Of a DNA stretch of 51,334 nucleotides, positions 8,700 to 19,328 are shown in pieces. Where the stretch lies: positions 1-51,334 of the forward strand of contig CAMKPZ010000009.1 of NCBI GenBank assembly GCA_946414805.1, in the 5' to 3' direction. Origin of the DNA: an uncultured Bacteroidales bacterium (GTDB lineage Bacteria; Bacteroidota; Bacteroidia; Bacteroidales; Paludibacteraceae). The position numbers and the translations under genes are program-made. The notes under the pieces are model-generated. The model was not told the origin of the DNA, made no database searches, and worked only from the letters and a program-made list of their open reading frames with translations. The number at the start of each line of letters is the position of its first letter. The first letter of the stretch is position 1.

Positions 8700-10067
8700 T
8701 TAATAAGCCATAGCACCGGAGCGGCCCTTGATACGCATGCCGGAATCGAAGAAACCGTCATAGTGGCGCATCAGAAGATGACTCTCAATCTGCTGCAAAG
8801 TATCCAAGATTACACCGACCATAATCAGGAGCGAAGTACCGCCGAAGAACTGCGCAAATCCTTGCGAAACACCGATAAGGCGTGCAAAGGCCGGCAGCAC
8901 AGCAATGATCGCCAGCAGTATCGAACCCGGAAGGGTGATACGGCTCATGATCGTGTCGATATACTCAGCCGTCTTCTTACCCGGTTTCACACCCGGAATA
9001 AATCCGTTGTTGATCTTCAGGTTCTCTGCCATCTGGACAGGGTTGATGATGATCGCGGTGTAGAAATAGGTGAAGGCGATAATGAGGAGCGCAAAAACGA
9101 AGTTGTACCAGAAACTGTCGTTATCCATGAAGTAGCGCCAGAAAGAGCCAACCTCTGTGTTACGGAAACCGACGATAGCAATAGGAATAAACATGATCGC
9201 CTGCGCGAAGATGATCGGCATTACGTTTGCCGCATTCACCTTCAGCGGAATGTACTGGCGAACGCCTCCATACTGCTTGTTGCCCTGGATTCGTTTTGCG
9301 TACTGCACGGGGATGCGTCGGGTTCCCTGTACCAGCATGATCGCAAAAGCGAACACGAGGAGCAGGATGACGATCTCCAGAATGAACATGATCAAACCGC
9401 CTCCGGCGTCAAGCACACGGTTTCCAAACTCCTGGATAACAGCCTGCGGCAGGCGCGCGATGATACCGATGAGAATGATAAAGGAGATACCGTTACCTAT
9501 TCCGCGATCGGTGATACGCTCACCCAGCCAGAGGACGAACATCGATCCGGCTGTGAGGAGGATTGTGGCGGTGATGGTGAACCCGTTAAAGCCGATAACC
9601 GGTACATCCATGCTCGACAACGTAGCGCTGTTGCGTACGGCTGCCTCAATCTGCGCATGCAGGTTGATCAGGTAGCTCGGCGCCTGGAAGAGCAGGATCG
9701 CTACTGTCAGATAGCGGGTGATCTGGTTCATCTTCTGACGGCCCGACTCACCTTCTTTCTGCATCTTCTGGAAATACGGCACTGCTATAGAAAGCAGCTG
9801 TATCACAATCGATGCAGAGATGTAAGGCATGATACCGAGCGCGAAGATAGAAGCGTTGGAGAAGGCACCGCCGGAGAACATATCCAGCAGGGCCATCAGA
9901 CCACCTTCCGTCTGACCTTTGAGACTGGTCAGGGCATCGGGGTTAATACCCGGAAGAATGACATACGATCCGAAACGGTAGATGAGCACGAACAAAAGCG
10001 TGGTCAGCAATCGGTTGCGGAGGTCCTCAATCTTCCAGATATTTTTACATGTTTGAATAAAACGCAT
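8700..10067 (-). CDS. secY: protein translocase subunit SecY
   Basis: Channel-forming subunit of the SecYEG translocon in the inner membrane. About ten membrane segments are visible. Conserved parts include the N-terminal FVLIYRFGSYVILPGIN, the plug region with MFSGGAFSNASIFALGIMPY, and the cytoplasmic loop with RRIPVQYAKR. Length 455 residues is normal. It follows rplO by 15 nt. Confidence 0.97.
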   Translation of the reverse strand: MRFIQTCKNIWKIEDLRNRLLTTLLFVLIYRFGSYVILPGINPDALTSLKGQTEGGLMALLDMFSGGAFSNASIFALGIMPYISASIVIQLLSIAVPYFQKMQKEGESGRQKMNQITRYLTVAILLFQAPSYLINLHAQIEAAVRNSATLSSMDVPVIGFNGFTITATILLTAGSMFVLWLGERITDRGIGNGISFIILIGIIARLPQAVIQEFGNRVLDAGGGLIMFILEIVILLLVFAFAIMLVQGTRRIPVQYAKRIQGNKQYGGVRQYIPLKVNAANVMPIIFAQAIMFIPIAIVGFRNTEVGSFWRYFMDNDSFWYNFVFALLIIAFTYFYTAIIINPVQMAENLKINNGFIPGVKPGKKTAEYIDTIMSRITLPGSILLAIIAVLPAFARLIGVSQGFAQFFGGTSLLIMVGVILDTLQQIESHLLMRHYDGFFDSGMRIKGRSGAMAY

Positions 10068-10082
10068 AATAGTTCTCGTTTA

Positions 10083-10529
10083 TTAAATTTTCTCGATAGA
10101 GCCGCCGGCAGCGGTGATAGCCTCTTCTGCCTTCTTGGAGAAAGCATTTGCCTGCACGGTGAGTTTTGCGGTCAGCGTACCATTACCCAGAATCTTGACG
10201 AGCTGGGTCTTGGAGATGAAACCGGCCTCGTGGAGCTCTACCAAACCGATCTTCTCGAGCTTCTTAGCCTCTGCGAGAGCCTGAAGAGTAGCGAGGTTGA
10301 TTGCTTTGTACTCCACACGGTTGATATTCTTGAAACCGAACTTAGGCAGACGACGCTGCATAGGCATCTGACCACCCTCGAAACCGATCTTCTTGCTGTA
10401 ACCGGAGCGCGACTTAGCACCCTTGTGACCACGGGTAGAGGTTCCACCCAGGCCCGAACCTGCGCCACGGCCGACACGCTTGGCGGTCTTAACCGATCCG
10501 GCTGCAGGGGTAAGATTATTCAATTCCAT
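10083..10529 (-). CDS. rplO: 50S ribosomal protein L15
   Basis: Late-assembly protein of the large subunit. The glycine- and arginine-rich N-terminus (KRVGRGAGSGLGGTSTRGHK) and the FEGGQMPMQRRLPKFGF segment are diagnostic. Length 148 residues. It is preceded by rpmD and followed by secY. Confidence 0.98.
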   Translation of the reverse strand: MELNNLTPAAGSVKTAKRVGRGAGSGLGGTSTRGHKGAKSRSGYSKKIGFEGGQMPMQRRLPKFGFKNINRVEYKAINLATLQALAEAKKLEKIGLVELHEAGFISKTQLVKILGNGTLTAKLTVQANAFSKKAEEAITAAGGSIEKI

Positions 10530-10550
10530 GATGATAATTCGTTTTTAGGA

Positions 10551-10727
10551 TTAGTCAATAACTTTAACAAGGTGCTTTACCTTCTCTACCATACCCAGGA
10601 TAGCCGGGGTAGCCTCGTGCTCAACGACTGCGTTCATCTTACGCAGACCCAGCGCTTGCATGGTCTCTTTCTGCACCTTCGGACATTTGATAGTACTGCG
10701 TACTTGTTGAATTTTAATCTTTGCCAT
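10551..10727 (-). CDS. rpmD: 50S ribosomal protein L30
   Basis: A 58-residue protein: it starts MAKIKIQQVRSTIKCPKVQK, continues with ALGLRKMNAVVEHE, and ends with the helix HLVKVID. The pattern and size match bacterial L30, which binds 23S rRNA domain II. It lies between rpsE and rplO, its normal spc-operon place. Confidence 0.97.
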   Translation of the reverse strand: MAKIKIQQVRSTIKCPKVQKETMQALGLRKMNAVVEHEATPAILGMVEKVKHLVKVID

Positions 10728-10744
10728 AGTTGTAGAAGAATTTA

Positions 10745-11251
10745 TTAACCATTAAACACTGTAGAGAGGCTTACGCCACGGTTAGCGGCTACGGTACGGG
10801 CGTCACGCAACTCTGCGAGAGCCTGGATGGTAGCCTTCACGAGGTTGTGGGGGTTGGACGAACCTTTGGATTTCGCCAACACGTCGTGTACACCTGCGGA
10901 CTCGAGCACCGCACGCATAGCACCACCGGCTTTTACTCCGGTACCGTGCGTAGCAGGCTGGATGTAAACGCGGGAACCACCGAACTTAGCGTACTGCTCG
11001 TGAGGGATAGTGCCCTTCAGAACAGGTACCTGAATCAGGTTCTTCTTAGCAGCCTCAGTAGCTTTCTGCATAGCAGCAGCCACCTCACCTGCCTTACCCA
11101 AACCGTAACCTACAATACCATCTTCATTTCCAACAACTACGATAGCTGCGAAAGTGAAGGTACGTCCACCTTTGGTAACTTTCGTTACGCGGTTGACTGC
11201 GACCAGACGCTCCTTGAGCTCGAGGTCTTGTGTTGATTTAACTCTTTGCAT
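10745..11251 (-). CDS. rpsE: 30S ribosomal protein S5
   Basis: Protein at the mRNA entry channel, important for decoding accuracy. Double-stranded RNA-binding-like N-domain with [19 protein letters not shown], including the loop where spectinomycin-resistance changes occur in other bacteria, and the conserved [13 protein letters not shown]. Length 168 residues. Located between rplR and rpmD. Confidence 0.98.
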   Translation of the reverse strand: MQRVKSTQDLELKERLVAVNRVTKVTKGGRTFTFAAIVVVGNEDGIVGYGLGKAGEVAAAMQKATEAAKKNLIQVPVLKGTIPHEQYAKFGGSRVYIQPATHGTGVKAGGAMRAVLESAGVHDVLAKSKGSSNPHNLVKATIQALAELRDARTVAANRGVSLSTVFNG

Positions 11252-11263
11252 AATCGTCAGTTA

Positions 11264-11608
11264 TTAGAATTTCAGACCTGCCTCGCGGGCAGCGTCTGCC
11301 AGTGATTTAACACGACCGTGATAGAGATATCCGTTACGGTCAAATACTACTTCGTTAACTCCGGCCTTGAGAGCTGCCTCTGCTACTTGCTTGCCTACGA
11401 GAGCGGCTTTCTCGGTCTTGGTCAACTTATCCTTGATAGCAAGCGACGAAGCACTTGCGAGGGTAGCACCCTTGAGGTCATCGATCACCTGCGCATAAAT
11501 CTGGCTGTTAGAACGGAACACGGTCAGACGCGGACGCTCTGCAGTTCCCGACACCTTGGTGCGGATGGAAGCCTTAATCTTAAGGCGACGTGCAATTTTC
11601 TTAATCAT
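11264..11608 (-). CDS. rplR: 50S ribosomal protein L18
   Basis: Binds 5S rRNA in the central protuberance. Recognised by [33 protein letters not shown] and the end [19 protein letters not shown]. Length 114 residues. It follows rplF by 18 nt. Confidence 0.98.
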   Translation of the reverse strand: MIKKIARRLKIKASIRTKVSGTAERPRLTVFRSNSQIYAQVIDDLKGATLASASSLAIKDKLTKTEKAALVGKQVAEAALKAGVNEVVFDRNGYLYHGRVKSLADAAREAGLKF

Positions 11609-11626
11609 AATCTTGTTTCCTTTCTA

Positions 11627-12184
11627 TTATTTACCAGCCGACTTACCAGCTTTACGACGAACGATTTCACCTTGGAACTTGACACCCTTGCCTTTGTACG
11701 GCTCCGGTCTGCGGAACGAGCGGATCTTAGCGCAAATCTGGCCAAGAAGCTGCTTGTCTGCGCTCTCGAGCATTACGAGCGGGTTCTGGTTACGCTCCGA
11801 TTTGGTATCTACCTTGACCTCTTTCGGCAAACCGAGATAGATCGGGTGGGTATAACCGAGCGAGAAGTTCAGTACCTGCGGTTGAGCCAACTCTACACGG
11901 TAACCTACACCCACGAGCTCAAGAGTCTTCTTGTAGCCCTCGGAGCAACCTACTACCATGTTATGGATCAATGCACGATACAGACCGTGTTTGGCACGTG
12001 CCTCTTTCTCGTCGTTCGGACGGGTTACGTGGCATACGTTGCCTTCTACGTTTACGGAAATCAGGGGATCTACAGCCTGGCACAGCTCACCCTTCGGACC
12101 TTTGACGGTCACTACATTCTCGGGGCTAACGGTAACCGTTACACCTGCGGGAATAGCGATAGGAAGTTTTCCAATTCTTGACAT
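11627..12184 (-). CDS. rplF: 50S ribosomal protein L6
   Basis: Two-domain protein near the sarcin-ricin loop and the factor-binding site. MSRIGKLPIAIPAGVTV at the start, VEGVGYRV-like ELVGVGYRVELAQ in the middle and RRPEPYKGKGV in the second domain identify it. Length 185 residues. Confidence 0.98.
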   Translation of the reverse strand: MSRIGKLPIAIPAGVTVTVSPENVVTVKGPKGELCQAVDPLISVNVEGNVCHVTRPNDEKEARAKHGLYRALIHNMVVGCSEGYKKTLELVGVGYRVELAQPQVLNFSLGYTHPIYLGLPKEVKVDTKSERNQNPLVMLESADKQLLGQICAKIRSFRRPEPYKGKGVKFQGEIVRRKAGKSAGK

Positions 12185-12199
12185 AGCTTTCCTCCTTTA

Positions 12200-12595
12200 T
12201 TAATAAACGTAACACAACACTTCACCACCCAACTGCTGGCCTACTGCCTCTTTGTTGGTCATCACGCCTTTCGAGGTCGAAAGGATAGCGATACCGAGAC
12301 CGTTCAATACACGCGGCATATCACGGTAACCAACGTACTTACGCAAACCCGGAGTGGATACACGTTTCAAACACTTGATCGCGTTAACTTTGTTAACCGG
12401 ATCATACTTGAGGGCGATTTTGATCGTACCCTGGGGACCGTCCTCTACAAACTTGTAGGAGAGGATATAACCCTTCTCGAACAAGATGCGAGTGATCTCC
12501 TTTTTCAGATTCGAAGCCGGAACTTCCACTACACGGTGGCCGGCCTTGATAGCATTCCTCAGTCGAGTGAGGTAATCTGCAATAGGATCTGTCAT
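12200..12595 (-). CDS. rpsH: 30S ribosomal protein S8
   Basis: 16S rRNA-binding protein of the platform. MTDPIADYLTRLRNAI at the start and the C-terminal GLGIAILSTSKGVMTNKEA with GGEVLCYVY are diagnostic. Length 131 residues. In enterobacteria S8 represses the spc operon; no target was looked for beyond inspection. Confidence 0.98.
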   Translation of the reverse strand: MTDPIADYLTRLRNAIKAGHRVVEVPASNLKKEITRILFEKGYILSYKFVEDGPQGTIKIALKYDPVNKVNAIKCLKRVSTPGLRKYVGYRDMPRVLNGLGIAILSTSKGVMTNKEAVGQQLGGEVLCYVY

Positions 12596-12649
12596 TTGTT
12601 TTTGATTTTTAAATTAATCCCGCCTGTCGGGACAATATTTAATAATGTT

Positions 12650-12731
12650 AACTTCTGCCGTCAGCCATCAGCTTTCAGCCGTCAGACCATGAAAAATCTG
12701 AATGCTGATAGCTGAATGCTGAAAGCTCTTT
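12650..12731. repeat. 7-bp tandem repeats between rpsN and rpsH
   Basis: Units GCCGTCA, GCCATCA and GCTTTCA are followed by GCTGATA, GCTGAAT and GCTGAAA, in steps of seven, running up to the rpsN stop codon. Related units recur at 22064, 22707, 22868, 30513 and 51260. Confidence 0.8.
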
Positions 12732-12732
12732 T

Positions 12733-13002
12733 TTACCAGCTCGCTTTCTTTACTCCCGGGATCAAGCCTTTGGAAGCCATCTCGCGGAACTGAATACGGC
12801 TGAGACCGAATACACGCATGTATCCTTTCGGACGGCCGGTCACCTTGCAACGGTTGTGCAGACGAACCGGAGAAGCGTTCTTCGGAAGGGCCTGGAGCCC
12901 TACATAGTCACCATCTTTGAGGAGTTGCGCACGTTTGGCTGCGTATTTGGCAACCAGCTTGGCGCGTTTTACCTCGCGGGCTTTCATTGATTCTTTTGCC
13001 AT
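12733..13002 (-). CDS. rpsN: 30S ribosomal protein S14 (long, zinc-free form)
   Basis: Head protein of the 30S subunit. The 89-residue length and [20 protein letters not shown] followed by [15 protein letters not shown] fit the long C- form, which lacks the CxxC pairs of the 61-residue zinc form. It lies eight nt after rplE. Confidence 0.97.
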   Translation of the reverse strand: MAKESMKAREVKRAKLVAKYAAKRAQLLKDGDYVGLQALPKNASPVRLHNRCKVTGRPKGYMRVFGLSRIQFREMASKGLIPGVKKASW

Positions 13003-13010
13003 AGTCTGAA

Positions 13011-13553
13011 TTACTTTTTAAACGGTAAACCAAACTCACGCAGGAGTGCGAAGCCCTCCTCATCGGTTTTAGCTGTAGTAACGAACGTGATGTTCATACC
13101 CAGCAGTTTGGTGATGTTATCAATGTTAATTTCAGGGAAGATGATCTGCTCGGTGATACCCAAGGTGTAGTTACCACGGCCGTCCATCTTGTTGTTGATA
13201 CCTTTGAAGTCGCGGATACGCGGCAGAGCTACGCGAACGAGACGCTCGAGGAACTCATACATCTGCTGACCGCGGAGGGTAACACATACGCCGATAGGCA
13301 TCTGCTTACGAACCTTGAAGTTAGCGATATCTTTCTTCGAAACGGTAGCAACGGCTTTCTGACCTGCGATTGCGGTCATCTCCTGGAGAGCGACCTCGAT
13401 GATCTTCTTGTCGGCTACTGCCTCGCCAAGACCCTGGTTCAGGACGATCTTCTGGAGTTTCGGGCACTGCATTACCGTAGTGTAGTTGAACTCCTTCATC
13501 AGGATGGGCACAATGCGCTCCTGATAATCTTGCTTAAGACTTGCTGTATTCAT
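13011..13553 (-). CDS. rplE: 50S ribosomal protein L5
   Basis: 5S rRNA-binding protein of the central protuberance, contacting the P-site tRNA. Recognised by [26 protein letters not shown] and the segment [18 protein letters not shown]. Length 180 residues. Two nt separate it from rplX. Confidence 0.98.
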   Translation of the reverse strand: MNTASLKQDYQERIVPILMKEFNYTTVMQCPKLQKIVLNQGLGEAVADKKIIEVALQEMTAIAGQKAVATVSKKDIANFKVRKQMPIGVCVTLRGQQMYEFLERLVRVALPRIRDFKGINNKMDGRGNYTLGITEQIIFPEINIDNITKLLGMNITFVTTAKTDEEGFALLREFGLPFKK

Positions 13554-13555
13554 AA

Positions 13556-13864
13556 TCAGATCTCCTTACCGGTTTTTTTAGATACACGAACGAGCTTGCC
13601 ATCCTTACGAACGCGACCTACGCGAACGGGCTTGCCGTCCTCTACAGGATTGAGGTTCGAGATGTGGATAGGAGCTTCCTGTTTAACGATTCCGCCTTGC
13701 GGATTCTTTGCGTTAGGCTTGGTACTCTTGGATACCATGTTAACGCCTTCTACGATAGCGCGTTGCTTGTCAACGATCACTTCCAGCACACGGCCGGTCT
13801 GACCCTTCGAAGCACCTGCGTTTACATAAACGGTGTCACCCTTTTTGATATGAAGTTTTGCCAT
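13556..13864 (-). CDS. rplX: 50S ribosomal protein L24
   Basis: Assembly-initiating protein at the tunnel exit. KOW motif [20 protein letters not shown] near the N-terminus, then [15 protein letters not shown]. Length 102 residues, the normal size. Confidence 0.98.
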   Translation of the reverse strand: MAKLHIKKGDTVYVNAGASKGQTGRVLEVIVDKQRAIVEGVNMVSKSTKPNAKNPQGGIVKQEAPIHISNLNPVEDGKPVRVGRVRKDGKLVRVSKKTGKEI

Positions 13865-13884
13865 TTTTGTAATTGTTTAGATGA

Positions 13885-14250
13885 TTAGAGCACTTCAGGT
13901 GCCAGAGAAATAATTTTCATGTTCGTTTGACGCAACTCACGGGCTACCGGACCGAAGATACGGCTGCCACGGAGTTCACCGGCGTTGGTGATCAACACGC
14001 ATGCGTTGTCATCAAAACGGATGTAACTGCCGTCTGCACGGCGTACCTCTTTCTTCGTACGCACTACGATAGCGCGGCTGACGGTTCCGTCCTTGATGTC
14101 TGCGGAAGGGATAACGCCCTTTACGGCTACTACGATCGTGTCGCCGAGCGTAGCGTAACGCTTCTTGGTACCACCAAGAACGCGGATACAGAGTGCCTGC
14201 TTGGCACCGCTGTTGTCACATACTGTGAGACGAGATTCTTGCTGTACCAT
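13885..14250 (-). CDS. rplN: 50S ribosomal protein L14
   Basis: Intersubunit protein and binding site for silencing factors in other bacteria. [20 protein letters not shown] at the start and the end [20 protein letters not shown] are invariant family features. Length 121 residues. Confidence 0.98.
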   Translation of the reverse strand: MVQQESRLTVCDNSGAKQALCIRVLGGTKKRYATLGDTIVVAVKGVIPSADIKDGTVSRAIVVRTKKEVRRADGSYIRFDDNACVLITNAGELRGSRIFGPVARELRQTNMKIISLAPEVL

Positions 14251-14252
14251 AA

Positions 14253-14507
14253 TTACTTAGCCCTTTCGATAATTTGAGTTAAACGCCAGCGCACAGTCTT
14301 GCTCAATGGACGGGTCTCCATGATGCGTACGGTATCGCCGATACCTGCCTCATTCTTCTCGTCATGAACATGGAACTTGCGAGTTTTATTGACAAACTTG
14401 CCATAGATGGGGTGTTTCTCTTTCCAACGGACAGCGACCACGATGGTCTTCTCCATCTTGTTGGAAACAACTACGCCCACGCGCTCTTTTCTAAGATTTC
14501 TTTCCAT
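14253..14507 (-). CDS. rpsQ: 30S ribosomal protein S17
   Basis: OB-fold protein binding the 5' domain of 16S r[23 protein letters not shown] and [20 protein letters not shown] identify it. Length 84 residues; rplN begins two nt after its stop. Confidence 0.98.
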   Translation of the reverse strand: MERNLRKERVGVVVSNKMEKTIVVAVRWKEKHPIYGKFVNKTRKFHVHDEKNEAGIGDTVRIMETRPLSKTVRWRLTQIIERAK

Positions 14508-14522
14508 TTCAATTGTCGTTTT

Positions 14523-14717
14523 TTACTTGTTAATTTCACGGGCACGAAGTTCCGTTGCAAGGCGGGCGATATTACGACGCGCAGCCTTAATCTGCAACGG
14601 ATTATCGAGCGGAGAAATACTGTGATTTAACTTCATTCGAACCAGAGCTTCTTTCTCGGAAGCGAGACGCTCCTGGATCTCTTGAGTTGTTAATTCTTTG
14701 ATTTCAGCTGTTTTCAT
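14523..14717 (-). CDS. rpmC: 50S ribosomal protein L29
   Basis: Two-helix protein at the tunnel exit that helps dock trigger factor and SRP. MKTAEIKELTTQEIQERL and the C-terminal RRNIARLATELRAREIN fit. Length 64 residues; located between rplP and rpsQ. Confidence 0.98.
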   Translation of the reverse strand: MKTAEIKELTTQEIQERLASEKEALVRMKLNHSISPLDNPLQIKAARRNIARLATELRAREINK

Positions 14718-14726
14718 AATCCTTAA

Positions 14727-15158
14727 TTATGCATTTTGTGTTGCGTCGTAATCGCGTCTTACGACAAATTTAGTGGTTACGGGCAGCTTCTGGGCGGCGA
14801 GACGGAGTGCCTCTTTTGCTACATCGTAGCTTACGCCTTCTACCTCGAAGATAATGCGACCGGGCTCCAATGGTACTACGAATCCTTCGGGAGCACCTTT
14901 ACCTTTACCCATACGGACATCCAACGGTTTCTTGGTGATCGGTTTGTCCGGGAATACACGGATCCAAACCTGACCTTGACGTTGCATATAACGGGTAACG
15001 GCGATACGGGCAGCCTCGATTTGACGACCGGTCAACCATACGGTACCCATACTCTTGATACCGAAAGAGCCGAATGCCAACTCCTGACCACGGTGAGCAA
15101 AGCCCTTGATGCGGCCTTTTTGGCAACGACGGAATTTTGTTTTCTTAGGTTGTAACAT
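14727..15158 (-). CDS. rplP: 50S ribosomal protein L16
   Basis: Binds near the A-site tRNA elbow on the large subunit. [19 protein letters not shown] at the start and the [12 protein letters not shown] loop are diagnostic. Length 143 residues; follows rpsC. Confidence 0.98.
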   Translation of the reverse strand: MLQPKKTKFRRCQKGRIKGFAHRGQELAFGSFGIKSMGTVWLTGRQIEAARIAVTRYMQRQGQVWIRVFPDKPITKKPLDVRMGKGKGAPEGFVVPLEPGRIIFEVEGVSYDVAKEALRLAAQKLPVTTKFVVRRDYDATQNA

Positions 15159-15190
15159 AACTGTTTTCTAATCTACAAATCGGTTAAACA

Positions 15191-15934
15191 TTATTGTTTC
15201 TTGTTGCGGCGGAAGTTGCCTTTGCGCTCTCCGCGTCCACCATCACGACGATCCATGCCGGGGCGGCCGCCTTCCTGCTTCTGCGAGAAATTCGGAGCCA
15301 GGTCCTTCTTACCATAAACCTCTCCACGGCAGATCCATACCTTTACGCCGATCACACCTACTTTGGTGATTGCGCCTACGTGGCAGTAATCAATGTCAGC
15401 ACGGAGCGTGTGCAGCGGGGTACGACCCTCCTTGTACATCTCCTTGCGGGCCATCTCAGCGCCGTTCAAACGACCGGACACCTGGATCTTGATTCCCTCA
15501 GCACCCATGCGCATCGTGGACTGGATAGCCATCTTTACGGCACGGCGGTAAGCGATCTTGCCTTCCAGCTGACGGGCGATCTTGCTTGCCACGATCGTTG
15601 CATCCAGTTCCGGACGCTTTACCTCGTAGATGTTGATCTGTACGTCTTGCTTGGTGATCTTCTGGAGTTCCTTCTTCAATTTGTCAACCTCTTCTCCACC
15701 TTTTCCGATAATATAACCGGGGCGAGCGGTGCAGATAGTAACAGTAACAAGTTTCAGAGTTCTTTCAATTACGATACGGGAAATACTAGCCTCTGCGAGA
15801 CGAGCGTTGAGGTACTCGCGAATCTTGCTATCCTCAAGCAGCGTATCTCCGTAATTCTTGCCTCCAAACCAGTTGGAGTCCCAACCGCGGACAATGCCCA
15901 GACGGTTAGCAATAGGATTAATTTTCTGTCCCAT
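15191..15934 (-). CDS. rpsC: 30S ribosomal protein S3
   Basis: Mouth of the mRNA entry channel, with helicase function together with S4 and S5. [20 protein letters not shown] at the start, the KH domain GxxG in [11 protein letters not shown], and the C-terminal domain [12 protein letters not shown] are seen. The tail after residue 215 is Gly-, Arg- and Lys-rich. Length 247 residues. Confidence 0.98.
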   Translation of the reverse strand: MGQKINPIANRLGIVRGWDSNWFGGKNYGDTLLEDSKIREYLNARLAEASISRIVIERTLKLVTVTICTARPGYIIGKGGEEVDKLKKELQKITKQDVQINIYEVKRPELDATIVASKIARQLEGKIAYRRAVKMAIQSTMRMGAEGIKIQVSGRLNGAEMARKEMYKEGRTPLHTLRADIDYCHVGAITKVGVIGVKVWICRGEVYGKKDLAPNFSQKQEGGRPGMDRRDGGRGERKGNFRRNKKQ

Positions 15935-15942
15935 AGTTCAAA

Positions 15943-16350
15943 TTACTTTTCAGCGTTAGTATTTTTAGTATCTACAAATATTGTAACGTGGTTGGAACGT
16001 TTGCGGATACGATAAGCACGACCCTGAGGAGCGGGCAGCATACGCTTGATCGACATACCGCCGTCAACCATGATTTTCGTTACATAGAGAGTTTCGTCCT
16101 CTGCTTTCTTACCGGTCTTTACTTCCCAGTTTGCGATAGCAGATTTCAGGAGCTTCTCGAGTGCGCGGCTTGCCTCACGTGTGGAGAAATGCAGAGCACC
16201 CAATGCACGGTTCACTTCCATTCCGCGTACCATGTCTGCTACGAGACGCATCTTACGAGGGCTGGTAGGAACGTTGTTTGCTTTGGCAAAATACTGCTCT
16301 TTGCGAGCCGCCTTCATTGCCTCAGCGCTGTTATGTTTTCTTGCACCCAT
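15943..16350 (-). CDS. rplV: 50S ribosomal protein L22
   Basis: Its long beta-hairpin lines the peptide exit tunnel. [19 protein letters not shown] and the hairpin end [20 protein letters not shown] are characteristic. The 135-residue length includes an Ala- and Lys-rich N-terminus. It follows rpsS. Confidence 0.98.
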   Translation of the reverse strand: MGARKHNSAEAMKAARKEQYFAKANNVPTSPRKMRLVADMVRGMEVNRALGALHFSTREASRALEKLLKSAIANWEVKTGKKAEDETLYVTKIMVDGGMSIKRMLPAPQGRAYRIRKRSNHVTIFVDTKNTNAEK

Positions 16351-16388
16351 TTTAATCTTGGATTTTAATAATTAATGATTGCAATGGA

Positions 16389-16658
16389 TTACTTCTTGTT
16401 ATTGCCCGAGTGACCACGGAAGGTACGCGTCGGAGCGAACTCGCCCAGCTTGTGACCTACCATGTTCTCCGTTACATAAACAGGAATGAACTTGTTTCCA
16501 TTGTGAACTGCGATTGTGTGACCTACAAAGTCAGGAGAAATCATCGAGGCGCGGCTCCAGGTCTTTACAACCTCTTTCTTGCCCGACTCATTCATAGCCA
16601 GTACCTTGTCTTCCAACTTGACGTTGATAAACGGTCCTTTTTTCAGTGAACGACTCAT
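16389..16658 (-). CDS. rpsS: 30S ribosomal protein S19
   Basis: 30S head protein close to the A and P sites. [11 protein letters not shown] at the start and [20 protein letters not shown] with [12 protein letters not shown] are invariant features. Length 89 residues; follows rplB. Confidence 0.98.
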   Translation of the reverse strand: MSRSLKKGPFINVKLEDKVLAMNESGKKEVVKTWSRASMISPDFVGHTIAVHNGNKFIPVYVTENMVGHKLGEFAPTRTFRGHSGNNKK

Positions 16659-16680
16659 AATGTTTTCTTTGCTTTATAGG

Positions 16681-17505
16681 TTATTTTTTACGTCTTTCAA
16701 TAATGTACTGGTTGCTCTGGTTCTTCGGATGACGAGTCTTGTAACCCTTAGCCAGCAGACCCTTGCGGCTTCTCGGATGTCCACCGCTCTGACGGCCTTC
16801 ACCACCACCCATCGGGTGATCTACAGGGTTCATTACTACACCACGGTTGCGCGGACGACGGCCCAGCCAACGGCTGCGACCTGCTTTACCGCTCTTCTCC
16901 AGCGCGTGATCCGAGTTGCCTACTACACCTACCGTAGCCTTGCAGGCTGCAAGCACCTTGCGGAGCTCACCTGAAGGCAGCTTGATGATTGCATACTTGT
17001 CCTCACGGCTCGACAACTGGGCGAACGTACCGGCACTACGTACCATGCAGGCACCCTGACCCGGACGAAGCTCGATGTTGTGAATCAGCGTTCCCAAAGG
17101 AATTACCGACATCGGCAGTGCATTTCCTACTTCAGGAGCAGCGTTCTCTCCCGACATTACAGTTTGACCTACTTGCAGTCCATTCGGTGCAAGAATATAG
17201 CGCTTCTCACCGTCAGCGTAGAACAACAGAGCGATACGGGCACTACGGTTCGGATCGTACTCGATTGTCTTTACTACTGCGGGAACACCATCTTTGTTGC
17301 GCTTGAAGTCAATTACGCGATACTTCTGTTTGTGACCGCCACCGATATAACGCATAGTCATCTTTCCGACATTGTTGCGTCCACCGGTCTTGGTCTTGCC
17401 AAACACAAGCGATTTCTCAGGAGCGTTCGCGGTAATTGTCTCGAACGCACCTATAACTTTGTGTCTCTGCCCTGGTGTTGTGGGCTTTAATTTACGTACA
17501 GCCAT
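16681..17505 (-). CDS. rplB: 50S ribosomal protein L2
   Basis: One of the largest and most conserved 50S proteins, needed for subunit joining and near the peptidyl transferase centre. The [18 protein letters not shown] segment, with its conserved histidine, and [11 protein letters not shown] are present. Length 274 residues. Confidence 0.99.
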   Translation of the reverse strand: MAVRKLKPTTPGQRHKVIGAFETITANAPEKSLVFGKTKTGGRNNVGKMTMRYIGGGHKQKYRVIDFKRNKDGVPAVVKTIEYDPNRSARIALLFYADGEKRYILAPNGLQVGQTVMSGENAAPEVGNALPMSVIPLGTLIHNIELRPGQGACMVRSAGTFAQLSSREDKYAIIKLPSGELRKVLAACKATVGVVGNSDHALEKSGKAGRSRWLGRRPRNRGVVMNPVDHPMGGGEGRQSGGHPRSRKGLLAKGYKTRHPKNQSNQYIIERRKK

Positions 17506-17507
17506 TT

Positions 17508-17798
17508 TTAGATATTGCTATAAAAATCAATTGTTTCACCTTCTGCCAACGTTACGATGGCTTTCTTATACGCCTGCTGTGCACCTTTGAGCAGACCGGA
17601 CTTGGTCCAGCGCTGTTTAACTTTCGGAGCACGGATCAGTGTATTCACATCCGTAACCTGAACATTGTACATTTCTTCTACCGCTTTCTTGATCTCAACT
17701 TTGTTGGCATTGCGAGCTACAACAAAACCGTAACGGTTCAGCTTCTCGCCGGCGGCGGTCATCTTCTCAGTGACGATTGGTTTGATAATAATTGCCAT
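17508..17798 (-). CDS. rplW: 50S ribosomal protein L23
   Basis: Tunnel-exit protein and docking site for trigger factor and [17 protein letters not shown] at the start and [20 protein letters not shown] identify it. Length 96 residues; located between rplD and rplB. Confidence 0.98.
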   Translation of the reverse strand: MAIIIKPIVTEKMTAAGEKLNRYGFVVARNANKVEIKKAVEEMYNVQVTDVNTLIRAPKVKQRWTKSGLLKGAQQAYKKAIVTLAEGETIDFYSNI

Positions 17799-17811
17799 AA
17801 TTTCTACCTCC

Positions 17812-18441
17812 TTATGCGTTTAAAGTTGCCTCGATAGCAGCAGCCGATGCTTCGGTCAGAACTACTACATTCGAGTTCATGATTGTGTAGGTGTTCAGCT
17901 CGTTTACGTTCACTACGTTCACACGCTGGATATTAGCGGCGGACTTGCGGGCGTTGAGATTGGCGTCTGCTACTACAAACAGCACTTTCTTTCCCTCTAC
18001 TTTGAGGTTGTTCAATACCTCTACCATAGCTTTGGTCTTCGGTGCATCGAAGTTCAGAGCGTCCAATACGAGCAACTCGTTCTGTTTTGCGCGAAGCGAC
18101 AGTGCGGACTTGCGTGCCAGCTGTTTTACTTTCTTGTTCAGCTTGAAGTCATAGTCACGAGGTACCGGGCCGAAAATCGTACCACCACCTACGCGTACCG
18201 GAGACTTCAGATCACCCGGACGTGCACCTCCGCCACCTTTCTGGCGACCGAGCTTGCGGGTCGAGTGAGCATTCTCACTACGCTGTTTTGCTTTCGCGGT
18301 TCCCTGGCGCTGTGCGGCCAAGAATTGCTTAACGTCCAAGTAGATAGCATGGTCGTTAGGCTCGATAGCGAAGATTGCATCATTCAGAGCGATCTTCTTG
18401 CCGGTCTCTTTGCCGGCCTGGTTCAAAATACTAAGTTCCAT
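17812..18441 (-). CDS. rplD: 50S ribosomal protein L4
   Basis: Lines the exit tunnel with its extended loop. [20 protein letters not shown] with [16 protein letters not shown] is the loop; the globular domain follows. In E. coli L4 represses the S10 operon; no such leader is recognisable here. Length 209 residues. Confidence 0.98.
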   Translation of the reverse strand: MELSILNQAGKETGKKIALNDAIFAIEPNDHAIYLDVKQFLAAQRQGTAKAKQRSENAHSTRKLGRQKGGGGARPGDLKSPVRVGGGTIFGPVPRDYDFKLNKKVKQLARKSALSLRAKQNELLVLDALNFDAPKTKAMVEVLNNLKVEGKKVLFVVADANLNARKSAANIQRVNVVNVNELNTYTIMNSNVVVLTEASAAAIEATLNA

Positions 18442-18447
18442 AACTAA

Positions 18448-19065
18448 TTACTTGTTGATAATGACGATTGAATTTTTTGCGCCCGGTACACTGCCCTTGA
18501 CCATGATCAGGTTGTACTCGGGGATAACTTTGAGAATGACGAGGTTCTGAACCGTTACACGGTCACCACCCATCTGACCTGCCATGCGGGTTCCCGGGAA
18601 AATACGGCTAGGATATGCACATGCACCTACCGAACCCGGAGCGCGAAGACGGTCGTCCTGACCGTGAGTGCTCTGGCCTACTCCACCGAAACCGTGACGC
18701 TTAACGACGCCCTGGAAACCATGACCCTTGCTGGTTCCGATCACATCGACATACATACCCTCCTCAAAGAGGTCTGCTGCGGTGAGGGTCTGACCCAGTG
18801 CCAACTCTTGGTCGTACTCAAACTCTGCTAAATGGCGCATGGGCTCTACGCCGGCTGCCTTGAAATGGCCAGCCTCGGCCTTGTTAGTGTGCTTCTCGCT
18901 CTTGTGCATGAAGCCTACCTGAGCTGCTTTGTAACCGTCTTTCTCTACGGTCTTCAGCTGGGTCACTACGCAAGGACCTGCCTCGATAACGGTGCACGGT
19001 ACATTTTTACCGTCGGCCCCGAAGACGGAAGTCATTCCGATCTTTTTTCCTAATAATCCTGGCAT
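18448..19065 (-). CDS. rplC: 50S ribosomal protein L3
   Basis: Early-assembly 23S rRNA binder reaching towards the peptidyl transferase centre. [20 protein letters not shown] at the start and [14 protein letters not shown] with [15 protein letters not shown] are family signatures. Length 205 residues. A 263-nt gap with a long hairpin separates it from rpsJ upstream. Confidence 0.98.
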   Translation of the reverse strand: MPGLLGKKIGMTSVFGADGKNVPCTVIEAGPCVVTQLKTVEKDGYKAAQVGFMHKSEKHTNKAEAGHFKAAGVEPMRHLAEFEYDQELALGQTLTAADLFEEGMYVDVIGTSKGHGFQGVVKRHGFGGVGQSTHGQDDRLRAPGSVGACAYPSRIFPGTRMAGQMGGDRVTVQNLVILKVIPEYNLIMVKGSVPGAKNSIVIINK

Positions 19066-19227
19066 TGTTGCTTAGATTGTTTTAATTTGTTAATTGTTTC
19101 ACTCTCGCCATCGGGGTTTCCGTCCCTTCACCCCTTGCGGAATTACTCTCGCGGCGCTAACCGATGGAAGTGTTTCTTGTTTTGTTTTAGTCGTCATGTC
19201 ACCACGCCGACTGTTGCTTTTTCTGTT

Positions 19228-19327
19228 TTTAGGATTTTCGTGAGGAGATTTGGATTTTCCGGTAAGGGAGTTATGGGGTCCATAATGACCGGACCGGAAA
19301 GCCGAAGATGCCTCGAAAAAACCTAAA
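19228..19327 (-). other. long hairpin between rpsJ and rplC (copy A of a two-copy structured element)
   Basis: On the minus strand two arms of about 35 nt (19327-19291 and 19265-19228) pair imperfectly: TTTAGG with CCTAAA at the base and CCGG with CCGG at the top. The tip is a 25-nt segment (19290-19266) identical to that of copy B. It contains a small hairpin TTATGG-ACC-CCATAA. The element begins one nt behind the rpsJ stop codon. The rest of the gap, 19066-19227, shows nothing I recognise. Confidence 0.7.
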
Positions 19328-19328
19328 C

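Noticed and set aside
8763..10748. A 661-codon open frame on the plus strand across secY, rplO and rpmD
   Set aside because: Antisense shadow of three certain genes; the product is rich in Arg, Asp and His and resembles no protein.
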